Source: a virus
IMG/VR virus record: IMGVR_UViG_3300007519_000052
Location: 1-29,609 of that record
Length of the DNA: 29,609 nt
Reading direction: 5' to 3' (one strand)
The notes beneath the pieces were generated by a model. That model saw nothing but the letters and a program-made list of their open reading frames with translations, ran no database searches and was not told where the DNA came from. The position numbers and the translations under genes are program-made. This document shows, piece after piece, positions 22,530 through 29,609 of this stretch (its first letter is position 1; every line of letters starts with the position of its first letter).

Positions 22530-25500
22530 ATGAGTTTAGATACAGATTTTAATGTAGCGCCTTTCTGGGACGATTATACTGAAGATAAGAACTTTCACCA
22601 GGTGTTGTTCCGTGCAGGTGTACCTGTTCAGGCTCGTGAATTAACGCAAGCTCAAACTATTTTACAAAATCAGATTGAGCGTTTCGGTCAAAACATTTTC
22701 CAAGACGGTACTATTATCTCTGGCTCGAACTTTTCGTTTGATTCTCCATACCCCTATGTAAAGGTTCTCGATCTACAAGCTGACGGGCAACCGGTAAACA
22801 TATCTCAATATCGTAACAGAATTTTGAAGAATAGCTCTGATCTAACAGCTATAGTTGTGGATACAATCGATGGTCTTGAATCACAAAACCCTAATCTTAA
22901 TACTCTATATGTTAAATATCTCAATAAAGGTATTAACGGATCTGGTGTATTCGCAAATGCAGAAGTTATATCTGCGTATACGCGCGATTATCAAGTTCTA
23001 GCTGTTGATGTAGTTGATAGAGGTACAGGGTATAGTAATAACGATATCGCTGTCTTTACTAGTTCTACAGGCTCCGATGCCGCTGGACGTGTAATAACAG
23101 ATAATACTGGTCGTGTTGATACTATTGTTATTACTACAGGTGGATCTAATTATATATCTCTACCCACTATGTCAATTGCGAACAGCATTGGAGGAACTGC
23201 TAATGGTACAGGGGTATCCCTCCTTGCTAACAACGTAGTTGGACAGGTTACTGTAGCAGCGAATACATTTGTTACAACTGCTAACACTGCTTTTTATCCT
23301 ACAGGAGCTGGGTATTCGTTTAGTGTCGGAGAAGGTGTAATCTTCCAAAAAGGATATTTCGTCCGTGTAGAGCCGCAAAACTTAGTTATCTCGCGCTATT
23401 CCACGAACCCTTCAGGTGTGCAGGTAGGTTTTGAGACTGTAGAATCTGTAGTTAATAATAGTATTGATACATCTCTACTTGATAACGCTCAAGGCAGTCC
23501 TAATGAAACTGCACCTGGTGCATTTAGATTAAAGCTAACACCGAAACTAGCGTTGAAACTAGTAGATGAGGCTGCTGCTGCGCCGAACTTCTTCTCATTG
23601 GTAGAGTTCCAAGACGGTAAGCCTATCAAGCAAAAACAAACATCGGAATATAATGTACTCGGACAAGAAATGGCGAAACGTACTGCCGAAGAGTCTGGCA
23701 ACTATGTACTTTATCCATTCACAATATCTACAGATGAAATTTCTGCGAACACGACACACTTCCAAACACGGATAGGTGCAGGTACTGCATACGTAAATGG
23801 ATTTAGAATTGAGCAGCATGATACGTACTCTGTACCACTACGTAAGGGTATAGATACTCAAGCGATTGATAGTGTTTCTGTATCTACAAATTACGGTAAT
23901 TACGTTTTTGCAAATAAACTAGTAGGAATGCTACCCTTCAATATAAATGACACGGTTACATTACGCGATGCCGCATATGTAGATGCTGCTTCCACGATGG
24001 GGAATTCACTCGGTACAGCTCGCGTTCGCAACGTTGTATTTGACAACGAGACAAATGGAGTACGAACGTACCGTGTGTACCTATTCGATATACAAATGGT
24101 CGGCGGAGCTTCATTCTCTGACACAGTAGCAGTATTTTATGCAGGTACTGGTTTCCCTGATCGTGGTGCCGCAAATCTCGTACTCGAAGGTGGTAAAGCT
24201 ACTATAAAAGAAGCATCTTTTGCCCCGCTAGTATTTCGATTCGGACAAAAAGCTATCAAGACACTTCGCGATGGCTCGAATAACAACGATACAATATACA
24301 CCTACAACACACTCGATACTTCAGTAAGCTTTGCAGCGAACGGAGTACTTCAAAAAAATCTCTCAGGAACAGACGTGTTTCCTTACTCGGGTGTATTAAA
24401 CGATATCGAAGAGCGTGACATGATCTTTACAGCACGCAATAGTGCAAATACTGCGAATTATGCAGGTACAGTAAACGTATCAACCACAACTACGACTGTC
24501 GTGGGTACAGGAACTGCCTTCTTGAATACCTTTACTGTCGGTGACTACTTTATACCAGTAGGCGGCACAGCTCGTCGAGTAATTTCAGTCGCGAATAATA
24601 CCAGCATGGTTGTTGAAGCTAATAACTCTATCACAAACGCTTCAGTTGCTCATAGTAAGCACTTCCCAGCGAACGAAGTGATTCCCTTTACTGGACGAGC
24701 AGCGCGAACTATTACAGTATCTGGTAGTGTGTTAACTGCTGCACTTGGAGAGGATATATCGAATAGTCTTAACATAAACGCGACTTATAATGTCCGTCGT
24801 CCAAGTACTCTACAACTAACTAAAAATATCAATAAAAATATAATAGTAAAGCTAAACATTGCTACTGCAGCTAAAGGTGTAAGTGGTCCATGGTCATTAG
24901 GATTCGCGGATGTACATAAACTTGTTAGTGTTACAAAGACAACAAATGCTAACTATACTACTGGTGCAGTAGATGTAACGCAACATTTCGTTGTTGATTC
25001 CGGGCAAAAGGATACTATGTATGGACTCGGGTATATTCGGAAGAAGTCAACAAGCAAACTAGTAATTGAAGCAGATGCATTCCTTGCAGTAACGGTTGAT
25101 GTATTTACTCACACCGATACAGGCGGCGGCATAGGCTTCTTCTCAGTCGATTCCTATCCAGTTGACGATCTCGTCACACCGATTACTACATCCGTTATAC
25201 GCACACAAGATATTCCGATGTTTACGTCTCCAGTATCCGGAGCGGCATACGATCTTCGTGACTCTGTAGACTTTAGACCCGTTGTTGTTAATACAGCGAC
25301 TGTCGCTACACTACTTGCGAACGCTACAGTTAACCCAACTACTACAGAAGCACTATCAGCTGATGAGAAGTATGTACCGGCTGTCAACAAAACATTCATA
25401 ACAGATTTAATTTACTATCAAGGACGTTTTGATATTATATCATTGACCTCATATGGGCAATATGATATCAAGCGCGGTATTGCATCAGATAATCCTACTC

Positions 25501-28500
25501 CACCGTCTAAGAGTCACGGAGCTATGAATATTGCTACTGTTAGTATTCCACCATTCCCTACACTTACAACAAAAACTGGGTCAAGTGCGAACCGCCCTGA
25601 CTATACAGTAAAGATTAGTACGAAGCAAAACCGTAGATATACGATGGAAGATATCGGACAACTGGATAGTCGTCTGAACAGAGTAGAATACTACACTGCA
25701 CTATCTCTCCTTGAAAAGCAAGTGAGTGACCTACTCATACCGTCTGCGATAGACCCAATGCTCAACCGATTCAAAAATGGTATTTTTGTTGAGCCGTATT
25801 CAAACTTCTCCCTCTCCAACGTATTAGACGGAGAATTCTCCGCTTCAATCGATGAGGCAGTTGGTGAGCTAATTCCACGATTCAGTTCAAATAAATTTGA
25901 CCTCACCGCAAGTAGTATCTCAGGGCTAATTAGCGGCTCTGATATTATATCACTTGATTACGACCATGTATTAACTATTGTTCAGCCTTTTGCGACAAGA
26001 GTTCGTAACTGTACTGAAAACTTCTGGAACTTCACCGGGCGCGTCCAGCTATTTCCAAGCTATGATAACTTCTATGATGTTAAAAGGTCTCCCGAAAATA
26101 CACTCGTTATTGATGTAGATACAGCTGCTTCGACTCTATCTCTGCTTACTGAACTTAATAACATACGAGCACTCAATACTATAGACACTACAACAACAGT
26201 TACGTCATCAAGTGAGCAGACGTCATCTGTTCGTGGCGGCGACTCATCTGTTAGTCATTGGGTTGATGAGACTGTTAATACTGTTAGAGATACTACAGTT
26301 ACAGAAACACGTAATATGCTTATCGGACAAGTCAATGAGACTGTTCAACGCGTAGGTGACTTTATAACAGATATATCATTCAGTCCGTATATTCGGGAAC
26401 AAGTAATACACTTTACAGTTACTGGACTGAAGCCGTCTACTGCAGTAAATGCATTCTTTGACAAGGTAAAGGTTACAGGGTATTGTCAACAAGCTGTTAT
26501 TGTCCCAGAATTAATTACTATAAACTCATTTAAGAAAAAGTTCGCTCTCGGCGACGGTTTGATCTCTGATGAAACTGGTGAATTACACGGAATGTTCTTC
26601 CTTCCTGCTGGTACATTCTTCGTCGGCGACCGCGAACTCAAGTTCCTCGATGTAAATGATCTAAATTCTGAATCCGCAGCATCTACAACAGCAGTTGGAG
26701 CCTTCCACGCTTATAACTTCTCAGTAACGAAGAGCGACGTAGTCGTTGCTACAAGAACCGCTGAAGTAATGAACCGAGCTTCGACATCGTCATCAACCTC
26801 AACTACGCGTGATTCAACTACACGCAGCGTATTCGTGGATGTTCCGACTCCTCCACTACCTCCAGTTATTACTCCACCTAGAACCCCTCCTGTAATCGTC
26901 GGGGGCGGCGGAGGCGGCCCTGAAATACCTGTTCCTTGGGTTGATGATAGGATTGACTGGGCCTGGTTCCGTGATCGCGGCGTAGAGATTACATATACTG
27001 ATCCGATTGCACAGACATTCTCCATATCAAGAAATCAGTCTGAAAACCAAGATGGTATTCATATATCTATGGTCGATCTATTCTTCCAACGTAAAGATGC
27101 AAATCTCGGGATTACTGTACAGTTGAGACTAACTGATAACGGATACCCGTCAGCAACAGTACTACCGATGGCGTCCGTTCACCTAAAATCTAATCAGGTT
27201 AATGTATCAGCGAATGCCTCAGCGCTAACACCAGTAGTATTCCCAACGCCAATCTTCCTCAAAGCTGATCAAGAATATGCTCTCGTAGTTATACCTGATG
27301 GCAATTCGCCTGAATATTTGATCTATACTGCGCAAGGCGGCCAAACCGACTTGACGAATCCGAGTTATACTGTTCGTCAGGATTGGGGTGGAGGCGTACT
27401 ATTTACTTCTACGAACAACTCTGCGTGGCAGTCAATTCAAGACGAAGATATGAAGTTTAATATTCATAGGGCCCAGTATAAGACAGAAACAGGCTCAATG
27501 ACTCTTACGAACAAAGATGATGAATTCTTTACAGTTGGACCGATTACTAATTCGTTCCTCGGTGGTGAAAAGGTATTTAAATTAACTGCTGCAGTTGCAG
27601 GTAACGTCACATTTAATACAAACTCTACTGCAGTAGTAGGGGTAGGAACTTCCTTCCAAACTGCATTTACTGTAGGACAGGCAATTGTACTTTGTAGTAA
27701 TACTACACCCGCGGTTACATCTAACTTTGATGTTGTGTCCGTTCAAAGCATTACTAATAATACAGTAATGACTCTTAAATCAAGTCCAACATTCTCTGGT
27801 GCAGGTGTTAAGGCTTTAAGTACACCTGTAGGAGAAGTATTCTTCTATGATGCACTCAAGGGAGAAATGACAGTAACCAATTCTACTGCATCGAGTAACG
27901 CATTCATGTTCGAGGCTGGCGACGTAGTAATAGGGGAAACTCTGAATGGATATACTACTATTACTTCAGTCGATGACAAAGTAATTAGTTATTTCCAACC
28001 ACTTATATATAAAACTACTATGTCTGGTTCCAATATTACAGGAACTATACAACTAGCGAATGAAGCGTTACAAATACAGGCCGCTCAGCCAATTATATTC
28101 AATGATACTAACTACTTAAATACGTTTGAAGCATTCATTGGATCTAAGAGTAATGAAATAGCGGCTGGTGTAGGTAAATCTGTTCGACTAACTCTAAACT
28201 TCACTACATCAAATCGTAATATCTCACCTACCTTAGATATGCAATCGACTAGTATACTACGCTATGAGAATCAAATCAACAACGATTCTACTAACGAAGC
28301 GAATGTTAACGGTAATCTCATTTCTAAGTATATCTCTAAAACCATTACACTTAAAGATGGCTTAGATGCAGAAGATATTAAAGCGTTTGTGACCGGTTAT
28401 CAACCGACCGGTACTGAAATTGAAGTTTATGTGCGAGCATTATCAGCAGGTGACTCAGATAATCTTCGCGAGAAGACTTGGACTAAACTCATCCCGACCG

Positions 28501-28973
28501 CAAATACAACAAGCGACTCATCTAATAGAAACGACTTTAGGGAGTTTGAATACTCATTCGGAAATACGGTACCGACAACAGCACTAACAGGTGTAGTTTC
28601 TGTTGCTAATAATGCAGTAGCAGTAACGGGAATAGGTACCCTGTTTACTCCAGAAATTGCAGTTGGTTCAGTAATTCAAATCAATACAGGTTCAAATTCT
28701 TTTGTTACTCGCGTTAGTGCAGTTACAAGTAATACAGCACTAACGATAGCTGATCCGGCTCCGGCTACATCAACAAGCACTAGTATATCAAAACTCGATA
28801 CACCGAATGCAATGTTTAGAAACGTTCAAAATGACGGAGTTGTAACATACTACAATAGCAATAGTCGTTTTGAAACCTATAAAACATTTGCAATCAAAAT
28901 TGGACTGAAGTCTGCAGATACTCATCTAGTACCACGCCTGAAAGACTTAAGAGTGATAGCATTATCCGTATAA
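22530..28973 (+). CDS. Very large tail/baseplate structural protein, 2147 aa
   Basis: Begins SLDTDFNVAPFWDDYTEDKNFHQVLFRAGVPVQARELTQAQTILQNQIERFG, the start of DUF4815-type structural proteins in cyanophages (family recalled, not searched). The early part has a GTGYSNNDIAVF-type repeat (about 165-220). Three copies of a roughly 70-residue unit (VGTGTAFLNTFTVGDYF and similar) lie near residues 643-712, 1690-1770 and 2020-2090. Residues 1100-1170 include helical segments; 1270-1320 are Thr/Ser-rich. A Pro/Gly linker (PPLPPVITPPRTPP, GGGGGGPEIP) lies near 1437-1470, followed by DPIAQTFSI and a beta-rich C-terminal part. Likely a gp10-like or peripheral baseplate/fibre-attachment protein. No frameshift or stop is seen along its 6.4 kb. 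Confidence 0.8.
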   Translation: MSLDTDFNVAPFWDDYTEDKNFHQVLFRAGVPVQARELTQAQTILQNQIERFGQNIFQDGTIISGSNFSFDSPYPYVKVLDLQADGQPVNISQYRNRILKNSSDLTAIVVDTIDGLESQNPNLNTLYVKYLNKGINGSGVFANAEVISAYTRDYQVLAVDVVDRGTGYSNNDIAVFTSSTGSDAAGRVITDNTGRVDTIVITTGGSNYISLPTMSIANSIGGTANGTGVSLLANNVVGQVTVAANTFVTTANTAFYPTGAGYSFSVGEGVIFQKGYFVRVEPQNLVISRYSTNPSGVQVGFETVESVVNNSIDTSLLDNAQGSPNETAPGAFRLKLTPKLALKLVDEAAAAPNFFSLVEFQDGKPIKQKQTSEYNVLGQEMAKRTAEESGNYVLYPFTISTDEISANTTHFQTRIGAGTAYVNGFRIEQHDTYSVPLRKGIDTQAIDSVSVSTNYGNYVFANKLVGMLPFNINDTVTLRDAAYVDAASTMGNSLGTARVRNVVFDNETNGVRTYRVYLFDIQMVGGASFSDTVAVFYAGTGFPDRGAANLVLEGGKATIKEASFAPLVFRFGQKAIKTLRDGSNNNDTIYTYNTLDTSVSFAANGVLQKNLSGTDVFPYSGVLNDIEERDMIFTARNSANTANYAGTVNVSTTTTTVVGTGTAFLNTFTVGDYFIPVGGTARRVISVANNTSMVVEANNSITNASVAHSKHFPANEVIPFTGRAARTITVSGSVLTAALGEDISNSLNINATYNVRRPSTLQLTKNINKNIIVKLNIATAAKGVSGPWSLGFADVHKLVSVTKTTNANYTTGAVDVTQHFVVDSGQKDTMYGLGYIRKKSTSKLVIEADAFLAVTVDVFTHTDTGGGIGFFSVDSYPVDDLVTPITTSVIRTQDIPMFTSPVSGAAYDLRDSVDFRPVVVNTATVATLLANATVNPTTTEALSADEKYVPAVNKTFITDLIYYQGRFDIISLTSYGQYDIKRGIASDNPTPPSKSHGAMNIATVSIPPFPTLTTKTGSSANRPDYTVKISTKQNRRYTMEDIGQLDSRLNRVEYYTALSLLEKQVSDLLIPSAIDPMLNRFKNGIFVEPYSNFSLSNVLDGEFSASIDEAVGELIPRFSSNKFDLTASSISGLISGSDIISLDYDHVLTIVQPFATRVRNCTENFWNFTGRVQLFPSYDNFYDVKRSPENTLVIDVDTAASTLSLLTELNNIRALNTIDTTTTVTSSSEQTSSVRGGDSSVSHWVDETVNTVRDTTVTETRNMLIGQVNETVQRVGDFITDISFSPYIREQVIHFTVTGLKPSTAVNAFFDKVKVTGYCQQAVIVPELITINSFKKKFALGDGLISDETGELHGMFFLPAGTFFVGDRELKFLDVNDLNSESAASTTAVGAFHAYNFSVTKSDVVVATRTAEVMNRASTSSSTSTTRDSTTRSVFVDVPTPPLPPVITPPRTPPVIVGGGGGGPEIPVPWVDDRIDWAWFRDRGVEITYTDPIAQTFSISRNQSENQDGIHISMVDLFFQRKDANLGITVQLRLTDNGYPSATVLPMASVHLKSNQVNVSANASALTPVVFPTPIFLKADQEYALVVIPDGNSPEYLIYTAQGGQTDLTNPSYTVRQDWGGGVLFTSTNNSAWQSIQDEDMKFNIHRAQYKTETGSMTLTNKDDEFFTVGPITNSFLGGEKVFKLTAAVAGNVTFNTNSTAVVGVGTSFQTAFTVGQAIVLCSNTTPAVTSNFDVVSVQSITNNTVMTLKSSPTFSGAGVKALSTPVGEVFFYDALKGEMTVTNSTASSNAFMFEAGDVVIGETLNGYTTITSVDDKVISYFQPLIYKTTMSGSNITGTIQLANEALQIQAAQPIIFNDTNYLNTFEAFIGSKSNEIAAGVGKSVRLTLNFTTSNRNISPTLDMQSTSILRYENQINNDSTNEANVNGNLISKYISKTITLKDGLDAEDIKAFVTGYQPTGTEIEVYVRALSAGDSDNLREKTWTKLIPTANTTSDSSNRNDFREFEYSFGNTVPTTALTGVVSVANNAVAVTGIGTLFTPEIAVGSVIQINTGSNSFVTRVSAVTSNTALTIADPAPATSTSTSISKLDTPNAMFRNVQNDGVVTYYNSNSRFETYKTFAIKIGLKSADTHLVPRLKDLRVIALSV

Positions 28974-28974
28974 T

Positions 28975-29172
28975 ATGATGCAGGATCATAAATTCACTAG
29001 AGATAAGAGTAGTGCCGCCCTTATAAATACAGATAGGGACGGTCTACTCTCTTATCGCCAGAAACGATTAGTTGCGAAACAAACTATTGAAGCGACGAGG
29101 CAATTAGAAGCTAGGGTACTTACTCTTGAAAAAATAGTCGAAGAACTATGTATATTACTTAACAAAAGATAG
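28975..29172 (+). CDS. Small helical structural-cluster protein, 65 aa
   Basis: Starts at ATG 28975 or the adjacent 28978, just after the TAA of the 2147-residue gene, so it is probably translated by re-initiation. Sequence is charged: SSAALINTDRDGLLSYRQKRLVAKQTIEATRQLEARVLTLEKIVEELCILLNKR. The last 35 residues have clear leucine/valine heptads, predicting a coiled coil. Similar small proteins with an ALINxDxxxLxxY pattern follow large structural proteins in T4-like phages as I recall; the role is unknown, perhaps fibre trimerisation or attachment. A perfect TATAAATA lies within it. Confidence 0.65.
   Translation: MMQDHKFTRDKSSAALINTDRDGLLSYRQKRLVAKQTIEATRQLEARVLTLEKIVEELCILLNKR
29022..29029 (+). 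promoter_or_regulatory. Perfect late promoter core TATAAATA
   Basis: Exact T4 late consensus, inside the 65-residue gene and 163 bases upstream of the next ATG (29192). It may give extra expression of the fibre-like gene, or be fortuitous coding sequence. Confidence 0.4.
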
Positions 29173-29191
29173 TCTAGGAACTCAGCAGTAA

Positions 29192-29609
29192 ATGGCAACA
29201 CCGGTACAAAATACTAATCCACAGTTGGATAACTTTGCAGGTCTTATCGATCGTGTAAACCAGATTGCCTTTGTGATTTCAACAACTGCAGTAACAACGT
29301 TACCTACAGCGCCTGGTGGTCAAACTACTGGGAATGCTGCAATTATCGGTACCTTAAGTTCAAACGTAATGGCGACCAGCGCGCTACGGGGTGGTACGGT
29401 TCAAGTATCCGCGCCCCTTATCATCACATCAAACGTTGTATCAAACAGTGCACTTACTACACTAACGTCGAATAATATCCTCGGCGGATCAAATACTACC
29501 ATCACTTCAAATGTCACACACTTTATTGGGCAATCACTTGTTATAAACGCAGCCACTACAGTAGGCGCTGTTGTAACATTCAATGCTAATACAACCTTTG
29601 TAGCGCCAG
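29192..29609 (+). CDS. Fibre-like structural protein, 5' part (runs off the window)
   Basis: ATG at 29192 follows AGGAA at 29176-29180 and 19 bases after the previous stop. The frame is open to the edge (139 codons). The start MATPVQNTNPQLDNFAGLIDRVNQIAFVISTTAVTT resembles N-termini of T4-like phage structural proteins of the fibre type; from about residue 70 the sequence becomes Asn/Thr/Ser-rich with repeated short strands (SNVVSNSALTTLTSNNI, TTITSNVTHFIGQSLVIN), as in trimeric beta-helical fibres. Function cannot be assigned further because the C-terminal part is missing. Confidence 0.75.
   Translation, partial: MATPVQNTNPQLDNFAGLIDRVNQIAFVISTTAVTTLPTAPGGQTTGNAAIIGTLSSNVMATSALRGGTVQVSAPLIITSNVVSNSALTTLTSNNILGGSNTTITSNVTHFIGQSLVINAATTVGAVVTFNANTTFVAP

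Noticed and set aside
26711-27025. Antisense 104-codon frame in the 2147-residue gene
   Set aside because: Mirror of a Pro/Gly/Ser-rich coding stretch, with no ribosome site or family.
1-29609. CRISPR arrays, insertion sequences, tRNA genes
   Set aside because: No regularly spaced direct repeats, transposase frames or cloverleaf sequences (other than the tmRNA ends) were seen by eye.

Overview
The window is part of the genome of a T4-like (Straboviridae/Kyanoviridae-type) contractile-tailed phage. It carries recognisable T4 homologues for replication (gp32, gp59), late transcription (gp33-like), head completion (gp4) and an almost complete baseplate set (gp26, gp54, gp48, gp53, gp27, gp5, gp25, gp6, gp7-position protein, gp8). 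Proteins and gene order look closer to the marine/cyanophage branch of the T4 superfamily than to coliphage T4. This judgement, and all family assignments here, come from sequence features and memory, not a database search. The host is not certain. A circularly permuted two-piece tmRNA with a tag starting ANDN fits an alphaproteobacterial (or possibly cyanobacterial) setting.

Layout. 1-2353: a phosphatase-kinase (polynucleotide kinase type) cut by the left edge, an unknown gene, a homologue of a bacterial protein of unknown function behind a late promoter, and a small coiled-coil-like protein. 2331-2735: a consensus sigma70-type promoter followed by a permuted tmRNA gene (acceptor piece, intervening hairpin, coding piece with tag reading frame). 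2749-3782: a small membrane protein, then gp33-like and gp59 genes. 3856-6042: gp32, interrupted by a group I intron that encodes a PD-(D/E)XK-like endonuclease; splice sites can be placed to the base. A bidirectional terminator at 6044-6070 separates this from a minus-strand block.

6069-11083 (minus strand, transcribed gp4, unnamed, gp54, gp26, tape measure): head completion nuclease, a conserved unnamed protein, the tail-tube initiator, a gp26-type protein with a clear -1 slippery site leading to a 66-residue extension, and a tape-measure protein with a lytic transglycosylase domain. 11084-29609 (plus strand): gp48, gp53, gp27, gp5 (with a C-terminal M15-type peptidase), gp25, gp6, a 979-residue gp7-position protein, gp8, a 2147-residue structural protein, a small coiled-coil protein and the start of a fibre-like gene. 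The two blocks diverge from a perfect 11-base palindrome made of two face-to-face late promoters.

How it works together: the plus and minus blocks supply the hub, wedge, tube initiator and tape measure of one tail, switched on by NATAAATA late promoters and probably the gp33-like coactivator; many genes overlap by ATGA or TAATG and are likely translationally coupled. The most unusual items are the permuted phage tmRNA, the gp26 frameshift directly upstream of the tape measure, the split gp32 whose unspliced product ends in Leu-Ala-Ala, and the rebuilt gp5 needle.
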